In this document: positions 15,267 through 22,550 of the stretch, piece after piece
Position numbering within the stretch: the stretch's first letter is position 1
How the letters are laid out: each line of letters opens with the position of its first letter
Source: an uncultured Lachnospiraceae bacterium
Lineage (GTDB): Bacteria > Bacillota > Clostridia > Lachnospirales > Lachnospiraceae
Direction of reading: 5' to 3'
DNA: 27,829 nt
Assembly (NCBI GenBank): GCA_910588535.1
Contig: CAJUOO010000046.1
Coordinates: forward strand, 1-27,829
Made by a program: the position numbers and the translations under genes
Notes under the pieces: generated by a model
What the model was told of the DNA's origin: nothing
Seen by the model: the letters and a program-made list of their open reading frames with translations, nothing else
Database searches by the model: none

Positions 15267-16448
15267 ATGAGAAGAATTTATATTTTTACTGGAAAAGGCG
15301 GTGTCGGCAAGAGCAGTGTAGCTGCGGCTCATGCCATGAAAAGTGCTGGAGAAGGAAAGGCAACTTTGCTTGTCAGCACAGATATGGCGCATAATTTGGG
15401 TGATATTTTTGAGAGAAAGCTGGGAAGGGAGATAGAAAAGCAGGTGATGCCCAATCTGGATCTTTATGAGATAGATCCAGATTATGTGATGGAACAGGAT
15501 TTTCCTTTTGTGATGGAGTATCTAGAAAAGCTGTTTTCGGAGCTTGGGATGGCAGATATGCAGGGATTTGGGGTCCTGCCGGGCATGGAGGAGCTGTTTT
15601 CCTTGTTAAAAATTGCGGATATTTATAAAAGAGGGCAGTATGAGAGGATTTTTGTGGACTGTGCGCCTACAGGAGAAACGCTATCCTTATTAAAATTTCC
15701 AGAGCTGCTCTCATGGTATATGAAGAAGTTATTTCCAATAGGAAAGGTGGGCGTGCGAGTGTTAGCTCCCATCTCTAAGGCTATGTTTCAGGTGGAGATG
15801 CCAAATCGCCACGCTATGAATGATATTGAGAAAATGTATCTTAAATTAGCGGAGCTTGAGGAGCTTTTGAAAAACAGAGAGATCACCAGTGTGAGAATTG
15901 TCACAATGCCAGAAAAAATGGTGGTGGAGGAGACAAAGCGCAATTATATGTACCTAAATCTTTATAATTTTCATGTAGATGGAATCTATATTAATCGTAT
16001 TTTGCCAGAGGATATAAATAATGGTTTTTTTAGCCAATGGCTTTCGCTTCAGAAAGGGTATCTCACACAGATAAAGGAGTGCTTTGATGGTCTTCCCATC
16101 TATGAGATTCCATGGTATGACGAGGAGCTTAAGGGAGAGGTAGCGATAAGTAGAATTGTGGAGGATGTGCTGGATGGCAGGGAGGTATTTGCATCGAGAC
16201 ATTGTTCGGAGAGAGAGCGTTTTCTTAAGTCTTTGAATGGGTATCAACTGACAGTGTCGCTTCCTTATGCCAAAAAGGAGGAGATCGATCTGTATCAGGC
16301 AGCGACAGATCTTGTGATACGGGCAGGAAATTATAAAAGAAACATCCCTCTGCCCAATACTCTGTGCAAGTATATGGTGACGGCGGCAAAATTACTTGAT
16401 GGAAAATTATACATTCAATTTGAGAAGGGAGAAGAGGAGAATGAATAA
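15267..16448 (+). CDS. ArsA/Get3-family ATPase, copy 1
   Basis: A 393-residue soluble ATPase of the ArsA/Get3 group in the SIMIBI class. The deviant Walker A is TGKGGVGKSS at residues 8-17. Switch I region reads STDMAHNLGD, where the family norm (and copy 2) is STDPAHSLGD. The switch II region is DCAPTGETLSLLKFP. The last ~65 residues form the Hsp20-like beta-domain often found in bacterial ArsA proteins (VSLPYAKKEEIDLY to LYIQF). ATG 15267 has GGAGG seven bases upstream; the GTG at 15264 sits too close. Its last 8 bases overlap the next small gene. No arsB, arsD or arsR is nearby, so arsenite export is unlikely; client-protein targeting is one option. Confidence 0.9.
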   Translation: MRRIYIFTGKGGVGKSSVAAAHAMKSAGEGKATLLVSTDMAHNLGDIFERKLGREIEKQVMPNLDLYEIDPDYVMEQDFPFVMEYLEKLFSELGMADMQGFGVLPGMEELFSLLKIADIYKRGQYERIFVDCAPTGETLSLLKFPELLSWYMKKLFPIGKVGVRVLAPISKAMFQVEMPNRHAMNDIEKMYLKLAELEELLKNREITSVRIVTMPEKMVVEETKRNYMYLNLYNFHVDGIYINRILPEDINNGFFSQWLSLQKGYLTQIKECFDGLPIYEIPWYDEELKGEVAISRIVEDVLDGREVFASRHCSERERFLKSLNGYQLTVSLPYAKKEEIDLYQAATDLVIRAGNYKRNIPLPNTLCKYMVTAAKLLDGKLYIQFEKGEEENE

Positions 16449-16674
16449 GGAGAGGCTTGCTAGGTGGAAGAAAGCAGGAGAATATCAGAAAAAAGCGATC
16501 TATGCTCTTATGCCAGAATGGATGGAAAAGCATCTGGATGCGATAGAAAGGGAGATGGCTCTGATGATTCAGGATGCTGCGAAAGAGCTTGTATTTGGCA
16601 ATAAAAAATCAGAGAAGGAAAATGAAGTGAGACAAGAAGATGCGCCTAAGGTCAAAAAAGTAGATATTAGATAA
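16441..16674 (+). CDS. Small unknown protein between the two ArsA-like ATPases
   Basis: A 77-residue highly charged protein that I do not recognise. The N-terminal part WKKAGEYQKKAIYALMPEWM then HLDAIEREMALMIQDAA is predicted helical and amphipathic; the C-terminal ~25 residues are polar and probably disordered. The ATG at 16441 overlaps the end of the upstream ATPase gene (ATGAATAA), so it is translationally coupled. A longer in-frame start at 16396 would reach deep into that gene. It is followed 15 bp later by the second ATPase. The tight packing suggests an adaptor, scaffold or client of the ATPase pair. Confidence 0.75.
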   Translation: MNKERLARWKKAGEYQKKAIYALMPEWMEKHLDAIEREMALMIQDAAKELVFGNKKSEKENEVRQEDAPKVKKVDIR

Positions 16675-16689
16675 CAGGGGGTGACACAG

Positions 16690-17844
16690 ATGCGAATCAT
16701 AATCTATACAGGAAAGGGCGGAGTTGGAAAGACCAGCATGGCGGCAGCCACAGCGTGTAAAATAGCAGCAGATGGCAAAAAGGTATTGGTGATGAGCACA
16801 GATCCAGCACACAGCCTTGGGGATTCTTTTGACAGAGAGATAGGTAGAGAACAGATAAAAATAAAAGAGAATCTATATGCGATGGAGATTGATACAATAT
16901 ATGAGAGTGAAAAAAGCTGGGGGAATCTAAAGGATTATATAAAAAGGCTTCTAACTGCAAAGGGAGGAGATGGAATTGAGGCGGAGGAGCTTTTGGTCTT
17001 TCCGGGGCTGGAGGAGCTGTTTTCCATGTTTCGGATTCTGGATGTCTATGAGAGCGGAAAGTATGATACCATTCTTGTGGACTGTGCACCTACAGGTGAG
17101 ACACTTGCGTTACTGAAATACCCTGAGGGACTGTCCAGATTGATAGAAAAGCTTCTTCCAATCGAACGGTTGGGTGTAAAAACAGTGGGCGTGCTTGTGG
17201 AAAAGGCGGCAAAAATACCCATGCCGGGAGATGAGGTATTTGAGGATGTAGAATATCTTATGGACAAGATGAAGCGTCTACAAAGGTTATTACTGGACAA
17301 AAAGGTGGTGAGTCTGCGCGTGGTGACAACACCTGAGAAAATTGTGCTGAGTGAGGCAAAGCGCAATTTTACCTGTCTCTATCTCTATCATTATAACGTG
17401 GATGCAGTGATAATAAACCATGTCTATCCGCCGGAGGCAATGGATGGGTATTTTTGTAAGTGGGCAAAGCTTCAGCAGGAAGCGATGCAGGAGATTGAGG
17501 AGAGCTTTAGTGAAGTTCCCCGCTTTTATGTACAGCTACAGAAGAGGGAGCTTCGGACGCTGGAGGTCTTGGAGGAGATTGGAGAGCAGATATTTGGAGA
17601 ATACAATCCTGACAAGGTTTTATTTCAAAAGGAGATATATAAGGTCAATACAGAAGAAAAGAGCTTGACCATCTATCTGCCCTTTGCAGAAAAGGAAGAG
17701 CTGCGTCTGGAGCAGAATGGGGGTGAGATTTTGGTGGGAGTGAAAAATGAAAATCGCAGATTTCCAGAACCACCGGAATTTTCTGGTCAGGAGATCAGCG
17801 GGGCTAAATATGAGAAGGGATATTTGAGAATTTTCTTTCAATAA
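16690..17844 (+). CDS. ArsA/Get3-family ATPase, copy 2
   Basis: A 384-residue ATPase, paralogue of the one 250 bp upstream. Residues 7-16 are the deviant Walker A TGKGGVGKTS, switch I is STDPAHSLGDSF (consensus), and switch II is DCAPTGETLALLKYP. TPEKIVLSEAKRN aligns with MPEKMVVEETKRN of copy 1. A C-terminal Hsp20-like domain runs from SLTIYLPFAEKEEL to LRIFF. ATG 16690 follows a very strong AGGGGGTG site; the GTG at 16681 overlaps that site. Classical ArsA fuses two such halves in one chain; here they are two chains with a small protein between, so a heterodimer is plausible. Confidence 0.92.
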   Translation: MRIIIYTGKGGVGKTSMAAATACKIAADGKKVLVMSTDPAHSLGDSFDREIGREQIKIKENLYAMEIDTIYESEKSWGNLKDYIKRLLTAKGGDGIEAEELLVFPGLEELFSMFRILDVYESGKYDTILVDCAPTGETLALLKYPEGLSRLIEKLLPIERLGVKTVGVLVEKAAKIPMPGDEVFEDVEYLMDKMKRLQRLLLDKKVVSLRVVTTPEKIVLSEAKRNFTCLYLYHYNVDAVIINHVYPPEAMDGYFCKWAKLQQEAMQEIEESFSEVPRFYVQLQKRELRTLEVLEEIGEQIFGEYNPDKVLFQKEIYKVNTEEKSLTIYLPFAEKEELRLEQNGGEILVGVKNENRRFPEPPEFSGQEISGAKYEKGYLRIFFQ

Positions 17845-17885
17845 ATATAGAAAGAATTTGAAAGAAAGATTTTTGAGAAAGGTCC

Positions 17886-18027
17886 GCATAGCCAGTTCTG
17901 CTATTTCCTCCGTCACCCCGCTCCCGCTTAGTGAAAAACGTAGCGGTCGCTAAACTCGTGTAAAACCTCGTTAAGCGCCGACGTTTTTCAATAGGTTCCT
18001 TGAGGAAAATAGCAGAACTGGCTATGC
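17886..18027 (-). repeat. Dispersed palindromic repeat, copy C (arm type 2)
   Basis: A 142-bp imperfect palindrome. The left arm GCATAGCCAGTTCTGCTATT is mirrored by AATAGCAGAACTGGCTATGC at the right end, and inner TGAAAAACGT pairs with ACGTTTTTCA. The core is the reverse complement of the core in copies B and E, but the arms are unrelated in sequence to theirs. It is not coding; the 17845-18378 gap holds only this copy, copy D, and AT-rich sequence. Confidence 0.85.
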
Positions 18028-18186
18028 TGCTTTTATCGGTATTCCACATATATGTGTTTTTTACTTGCTCTTATTATCCTATATGTTGAATGATTTTTTG
18101 TTTTTGGATTTCTAAGATTTTTCAATTACTATAACTTTTGTAGGATGAATGTTCTTTATCATTTTCGAAAAAGGATTATATTGCTA

Positions 18187-18327
18187 GTCTGCTATTTTCC
18201 TCCATCACCTTGCTTGTGCTTAGTGAAAAATGTAGAGATCGCTAAACTCGTGTAAAACCTCGTTAAGCGCTGACGTTTTTCAATAGGCTTCTTGAGGATA
18301 ATAGCAGAACTGGCTATGCTGCTTTAT
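18187..18327 (-). repeat. Dispersed palindromic repeat, copy D (degenerate arm type 2)
   Basis: Same order as copy C in the same orientation, with scattered differences: CCTCCATCACCTTGCTTG for CCTCCGTCACCCCGCTCC, and a near-identical GCTAAACTCGTGTAAAACC. The right arm AATAGCAGAACTGGCTATGC is intact; the left arm (GCTAGTCTGCTATTTT) has diverged. It is an older copy or under weaker constraint. Confidence 0.75.
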
Positions 18328-18357
18328 TGTATATTTTAGATATGTTGTGATAGTTCA

Positions 18358-18367
18358 GGGGGGGGGG
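18358..18367 (+). repeat. Run of ten G in the 5' region of an orphan ORF
   Basis: Ten consecutive G lie 11 bases before the ATG at 18379, with an in-frame stop (18373-18375) between. Length changes could alter the ribosome site or promoter spacing, but not the reading frame. Confidence 0.9.
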
Positions 18368-18378
18368 TACTGTGAAAC

Positions 18379-18762
18379 ATGTCTATGGAAAATTCAATGT
18401 GCATTTGCTATAATACTTTTAGAAAAACTTTGATGGGGTGGATAATGGGATTTATGGTTGGGGCATGGTTACATGAGGGACCAGATAAAGGATATGATTT
18501 TAGCGGAAAGCAGGCTATTGTCAAGCATCTTTGCTTTGGCCCGCTTGAAATACAGATATGGTATAAACTAAAAGATGGTCAATACTGCCGTGAAATTCAT
18601 TTTATTGAGGGGATTCAAGCGGGGGAGCGATATACGGATTATATTGAAAAATCCGAAATGATTGAAATAATTGACAACGAAATTGCCCTTTGTGAGAAAT
18701 ATAATGAAATGAATTTAGCCTCTCTGCTTCAAATTGAAAGGGAAAAGATAAATTTGTCATAG
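18379..18762 (+). CDS. Hypothetical protein, 127 residues, unrecognised
   Basis: I do not recognise this protein. The N-terminal part has a short hydrophobic stretch (LMGWIMGFMVGAWLH), followed by a mixed region with FSGKQAIVKHLCFGPLEIQI, probably beta-strands, and a charged helical C-terminus (EIIDNEIALCEKYNEMNLAS). No signal peptide is evident. The poly-G tract upstream may serve as ribosome site for ATG 18379; ATG 18433 or ATG 18445 (the latter behind GGGGTGG) could be the true start. It stands alone between repeat copies, which fits a single transferred gene or an orphan partner such as an immunity-type protein, but nothing in it proves that. Confidence 0.6.
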   Translation: MSMENSMCICYNTFRKTLMGWIMGFMVGAWLHEGPDKGYDFSGKQAIVKHLCFGPLEIQIWYKLKDGQYCREIHFIEGIQAGERYTDYIEKSEMIEIIDNEIALCEKYNEMNLASLLQIEREKINLS

Positions 18763-18783
18763 ATTGGAGAACATAGTGTAAGA

Positions 18784-18888
18784 AGAACTTCTAATCACTC
18801 GCAGCAAGAGCTGCTTCATGAAGAAGTTCTAAATCTCACACAAGAGAATGCCTGAAACACGGCATTCTCTGTATAGATTTGAGATTCT
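18784..18888 (+). other. Highly structured intergenic segment
   Basis: Three nested or adjacent inverted repeats follow the orphan ORF. AGAACTTCT (18784-18792) pairs with AGAAGTTCT (18822-18830), with an inner GCAGC/GCTGC hairpin (18801-18814). AGAGAATGCC (18843-18852) pairs perfectly with GGCATTCTCT (18861-18870). AATCTCA at about 18832 could pair with TGAGATT at about 18881, closing the second hairpin. It may be a terminator or a small structured RNA. No other gene is seen in 18763-19400 apart from repeat copy E and the remnant at 19298. Confidence 0.5.
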
Positions 18889-18940
18889 GCAAAGCAGGCA
18901 GATGGGAGTTAGCGTGTTTAATCTTACAAATAAAAACAGC

Positions 18941-19147
18941 TCGGTGAACTGCCTGTGGTTCTCAAGGAACCTATTGAAAAACGCCGGCGCTTAGCGAGGT
19001 AGTTTCGAGCTTAGCGTCCGCTGCGTTTTTCACTAAGCGGGAGCGGGGTGACGGAGGACCACAGGCAGTTCGCTGGACGGATCTTTCCAGAAAATGATAC
19101 AACAGATTTAAAACAACAAATAAAAGATAATATTTTCAGGAAGTTAT
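18941..19147 (+). repeat. Dispersed palindromic repeat, copy E
   Basis: The core 18941-19076 has the type-1 arms GAACTGCCTGTGG and CCACAGGCAGTTC, and the 70-bp tail to 19147 matches copies A and B (GAAAATGATACAACAGATTT). It lies directly before the transferred-looking ABC/sensor module. Confidence 0.85.
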
Positions 19148-19226
19148 GATACCTGTATATGTTAATGCAACAGCCCCTTTTCTTTTCGAGAAGCATCTGA
19201 TTTAATAGTGATTTTTTTAGAAGATA

Positions 19227-19274
19227 TTGATATGGCAGTAATGAGTTACTATACTATTCAGCGGTAACTTGTTA
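19227..19274 (+). promoter_or_regulatory. Promoter with overlapping dyad operators
   Basis: TTGATA at 19227-19232, 17-bp spacer, TATACT at 19250-19255. AGTAATGAGTTACT covers the spacer and GTAACTTGTTAC lies just downstream of the -10. Two such dyads on a promoter suggest repression by a dimeric regulator. The regulator gene is not evident nearby. Confidence 0.55.
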
Positions 19275-19297
19275 CTACTAAATACGGAGGAAAGTAG

Positions 19298-19372
19298 ATG
19301 AAAATGGACGAACTTTTAAAAAATACAACTGAATCAATTTAAGGATTATTTAATAACCTCTGTGCTACAATA
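19298..19372 (+). pseudogene. Short decayed gene at the head of the ABC operon
   Basis: After a good GGAGG site, ATG 19298 opens MKMDELLKNTTESI and then stops. One frame over, the sequence continues without a gap as KDYLITSVLQ and a stop at 19370-19372. This looks like a one-base frameshift in a small or truncated gene whose reading would be MKMDELLKNTTESIKDYLI and onward. It lies between the operator-bearing promoter and the permease. In similar operons a regulator gene sits here, so it may be the stub of one; that is inference. It could also be a genuine 14-residue leader peptide. Confidence 0.4.
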
Positions 19373-19400
19373 GGCTCACAAAGCGAAAGGAGCAGAGGAA

Positions 19401-20156
19401 ATGTATTTACAAATATTGAAAAAAGACCTGAAGCGCAAAAAGGCGATGAACATGATTTTGCTTGTATTTATCATACTTGCGTCAATGTTCGTGTCATCGG
19501 GTGTGAATAATATCATAAGCGTTACAACGGCGCTTGACGACTATCTTGAAATGGCGGACGCGCCCGATTACCTTGTTATGACAATGAACAAATCCAGTGC
19601 GGTCGATATTGACGGGATTTTAAATTCTGCCGCTTCGGTGGAAAGCTTCAGCAAGGAAAAAGTACTGTATATGGCGTCCGATAATATCACCTTTGAGGAT
19701 GAAAGCAAGACCGCCTCAAGTATAAATCCGATGCTTCTTCAAAGTGATGAGGTTCTATCCATGAATTATATTCTTGATAGTGGCGGTATTCTTCGATCGG
19801 TAAAGAGTGGCGAGTTTTATATGACATCGGGTGCGGCGGAGGACCTCGGTCTTGCGATTGGAGATAAAATGACGGTAAAGCTCGGTGACGTGAGTTGTGT
19901 ATTTACATTTGCGGGCGGCATCAAGGACGCGGTTCTTGGTTCGACCGGACTATCCATACAGCGTTATTTCATAAGTGCTGGGGACTTTGCAAATTTCATC
20001 TCTGCAGAAAATACTGAGCAATTTTATGGTGGCGAGCTGGTTTACATACACACCTCGGATATGGAAAAAATGATCTCCGAGATCAAGCCGGTTATCGACA
20101 GTGCCTTTTTTCAGGGGATAAGACAACTCTCAAATTTGCTTATGTTTTTGATATGA
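19401..20156 (+). CDS. FtsX-type ABC transporter permease, N-terminal part (frameshifted)
   Basis: This 251-residue frame holds the first transmembrane helix (about residues 16-36, NMILLVFIILASMFVSSGVN) and the first extracellular MacB-like domain. After a T6 run at 20106-20111 it runs out of frame and stops at 20154-20156. Adding one T there would give AFFSGDKTTLKFAYVFDMMV and join it to the next frame. The start has GGAGCAGAGG upstream. The intact protein would be about 790 residues with two FtsX repeats, the permease partner of the ATPase at 21791. Whether this is a natural knockout, a slippage-prone switch or a sequencing error cannot be told here. Confidence 0.85.
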   Translation: MYLQILKKDLKRKKAMNMILLVFIILASMFVSSGVNNIISVTTALDDYLEMADAPDYLVMTMNKSSAVDIDGILNSAASVESFSKEKVLYMASDNITFEDESKTASSINPMLLQSDEVLSMNYILDSGGILRSVKSGEFYMTSGAAEDLGLAIGDKMTVKLGDVSCVFTFAGGIKDAVLGSTGLSIQRYFISAGDFANFISAENTEQFYGGELVYIHTSDMEKMISEIKPVIDSAFFQGIRQLSNLLMFLI

Positions 20157-21775
20157 TGGTGGTCGGTATTCTCCTTGTGGTGAGCCTTGTTCTTGTAGCC
20201 GTCGCGTTGGTGATCCTGCGATTTTCCATTACGTTCACGCTTTCCGAGGAGTTCCGCGAGATCGGCGTTATGAAAGCGATCGGTCTTTGCGACCTGAAGA
20301 TCAGGGGCCTGTACCTTGTGAAATACGCGGCGCTTTCCGTTATCGGCACGGCAGCCGGTCTCGCGCTCAGCTTTCCTTTCGGTGAACTGCTGGTAAGCGT
20401 TGTCCCTAGCTCCATTATTATAAATAATCAAAATGCAATTTTTTCCAACTTTATTTGCGCGGTTTGTATGGTTGGCGTTATCATGCTGTTTTGCTACGGT
20501 TGTACGGGAAAGGTTGGGAAAATGTCGCCTATTGACGCTGTGCGAAACGGTCAGACGGGCGAGCGCTTCCGCAAAAAGAGCGTGATAAGCCTCGGAAAAT
20601 CAAAGCTTCCCGCAGCGCCCTTTCTTGCGCTGAACGATATCGTAAGCAGCCCGAAACGCTTCGGTATCATAACTTTCGCTTTCTTCCTTTGCCTATCGCT
20701 TCTGCTTGTCCTTTCGACAACGGTTTCCACAGCGAAAAGCGGTACGCTCTTCAACGTTTTCGGCATTGCGGACTTCGACATATCCGCTAAGGGCGAGGTA
20801 ATGGAGCTTATGACGGAGAACGGGCGCGAAAAGCTGAAGGAATACCTTTTGGATATGGAGGAAACTCTCGCCCGAAATGGCATGTCCGCGCGCTGTATAC
20901 AAGAAATAATGTTCAAGTTGCCCGTATCACACGGTGAAAACGAGACAAGCGTTGCAATATATCAGGGCACAGGAACGACCGCGGATATGTACGAGTACAT
21001 CGAGGGTACGCCACCGCAGTCTGTCGGTGAGGCCGCGCTGACCAGTCTTTCAGCGGATAGGTTGAAAGCGAATATCGGTGATACAATTACCATAAAAACT
21101 ATCGACGGCGACAAGAAATTGATAATAACAGCAATTTTTCAGTCTATGTCCTATATGGGCGAGGGCGTGCGGCTTCACGAGGATGAGGAGATCAATTATA
21201 TACAAGCGCAGAGTGCATTTTTCACACAGATCAAATTCACTGACGCTCCTGATCAAAAGGAAACAACTCGCCGTATGGAAAAAATTCAGAAGCTTTATCC
21301 CGAACTTGATGATATCAGCAATCGCGCTGAAAGTATATCAAATCTGCTCAAAGTTGTGGATACTATTGATACAGTAAAACAAATGGTCGTTGTTCTCGCG
21401 TTCATTTTAGTGGTGCTGATCACCGTGCTTATGGAGCGCTCCTTTATCGTTAAGGAGCAGGGCGAAATTGCGCTTATGAAAGCGATCGGTATACGAAACG
21501 GAAAAATCTATGCTTATCATACCCTGCGATTCGTTTTCGTCGGATGTATGACAGTAATTGCAGCAGAACTTTTCGCCCTGTCGCTTACGCATCTTTTCAT
21601 TGATCCAATTTTCAAGATGATGGGTATGGAGCTTGCTGTTGATTATGTGATAAATCCGTTTGAAATGTTCCTTGTTTTCCCACTGGTTATTCTCGCCACT
21701 ACAGCGGCAAGTACATTCCTCGCCTCGCTGTATACCAAAACGATAGCAGCCTTGGACACGGCTAATATAGAATAA
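20153..21775 (+). CDS. FtsX-type ABC transporter permease, remaining part after the frameshift
   Basis: A 540-residue frame that continues the permease above. The first FtsX domain has helices at about 2-22 (VVGILLVVSLVLVAVALVIL), 55-78 and 85-110, with the coupling region EEFREIGVMKAIGL. A further helix near 175-195 opens the second repeat, followed by an extracellular domain and the last FtsX domain with EQGEIALMKAIGI and three helices to the end. The duplicated MKAIG motif is the FtsX hallmark. ATG 20153 overlaps the upstream stop and could allow reinitiation, but it has no proper ribosome site. Read together with 19401-20156 it is one broken gene. Confidence 0.88.
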   Translation: MMVVGILLVVSLVLVAVALVILRFSITFTLSEEFREIGVMKAIGLCDLKIRGLYLVKYAALSVIGTAAGLALSFPFGELLVSVVPSSIIINNQNAIFSNFICAVCMVGVIMLFCYGCTGKVGKMSPIDAVRNGQTGERFRKKSVISLGKSKLPAAPFLALNDIVSSPKRFGIITFAFFLCLSLLLVLSTTVSTAKSGTLFNVFGIADFDISAKGEVMELMTENGREKLKEYLLDMEETLARNGMSARCIQEIMFKLPVSHGENETSVAIYQGTGTTADMYEYIEGTPPQSVGEAALTSLSADRLKANIGDTITIKTIDGDKKLIITAIFQSMSYMGEGVRLHEDEEINYIQAQSAFFTQIKFTDAPDQKETTRRMEKIQKLYPELDDISNRAESISNLLKVVDTIDTVKQMVVVLAFILVVLITVLMERSFIVKEQGEIALMKAIGIRNGKIYAYHTLRFVFVGCMTVIAAELFALSLTHLFIDPIFKMMGMELAVDYVINPFEMFLVFPLVILATTAASTFLASLYTKTIAALDTANIE

Positions 21776-21790
21776 GAAAGGAAATCTGAT

Positions 21791-22549
21791 ATGAATATTC
21801 TCGATGTAAAAGATCTCTGCAAAACGTATATCGTAAACAAGCGGCAGAACAACGTACTGAAAAACATAAATTTTGCGATTGGCGAAGGAGAAATGGTCGC
21901 TGTTATGGGACCGTCTGGCTCTGGAAAATCCACGTTACTGTACACAGTTTCGGGCATGGATGATGTTACCGCAGGAGATGTGAATTTCTGTGGAAAAAAT
22001 ATTGCAGGGATGGGCGAAAGAGAACTTGCAGACCTGCGCCTTGACGAAATGGGTTTTATCTTTCAGCAAATGTATATGCTGAAAAACCTCACCATATTGG
22101 ATAATATCATACTTCCTGCAACGCAATCCAAAAAGCAGCGTGAACCCCGCAGGGAAACGGCGCGGCGCGGCCAGGATTTCATGCGCAGGCTCGGCATTAT
22201 CGACATTGCCGACAACGACATCAACGAGGTTTCGGGCGGTCAGCTTCAGCGGGCGTGTATCTGCCGCAGTATGATAAACGACCCGAAAATGATTTTTGCC
22301 GACGAGCCGACAGGGGCTTTGAACCGCGCTTCCTCCGACGAGGTAATGGAAGAGCTTGTAAAATTAAATTCTGAGGGAACAACAATCATGCTCGTTACTC
22401 ACGATGTTAAGGTCGCGGCAAAATGTACAAGGGTCATGTACATTGTTGACGGGAACATAAAGGGAGAGTACGACTTAAGCGACTGTTCCACACAGATAAG
22501 AGAACGGGAGCGCGCATTGAATAACTGGCTTCTGGAATTAGGGTGGTAA
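21791..22549 (+). CDS. ABC transporter ATP-binding protein (MacB/LolD type)
   Basis: A 252-residue ATPase that drives the FtsX-type permease encoded just upstream. Walker A is GPSGSGKST (40-48), Q-loop FQQ at 91-93, signature VSGGQLQRA (147-155), Walker B MIFADEP (167-173) with E172, and H-loop LVTHD (201-205). AGGAAA lies before the ATG. The response regulator gene starts 1 bp past its stop, so transporter and sensor genes form one operon. Such sets usually act in efflux of, or sensing of, antimicrobial peptides or envelope stress; the actual substrate is unknown. All catalytic residues are present. Confidence 0.94.
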   Translation: MNILDVKDLCKTYIVNKRQNNVLKNINFAIGEGEMVAVMGPSGSGKSTLLYTVSGMDDVTAGDVNFCGKNIAGMGERELADLRLDEMGFIFQQMYMLKNLTILDNIILPATQSKKQREPRRETARRGQDFMRRLGIIDIADNDINEVSGGQLQRACICRSMINDPKMIFADEPTGALNRASSDEVMEELVKLNSEGTTIMLVTHDVKVAAKCTRVMYIVDGNIKGEYDLSDCSTQIRERERALNNWLLELGW

Positions 22550-22550
22550 T

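Noticed and set aside
15267..17844. Arsenic resistance operon
   Set aside because: Although ArsA-family ATPases are present, there is no arsB/acr3, arsC, arsD or arsR, and the C-terminal Hsp20-like domains fit other roles.
17886..18330. CRISPR-like array from copies C and D
   Set aside because: Only two units of ~140 bp with palindromic arms, no short regular spacers and no cas genes.
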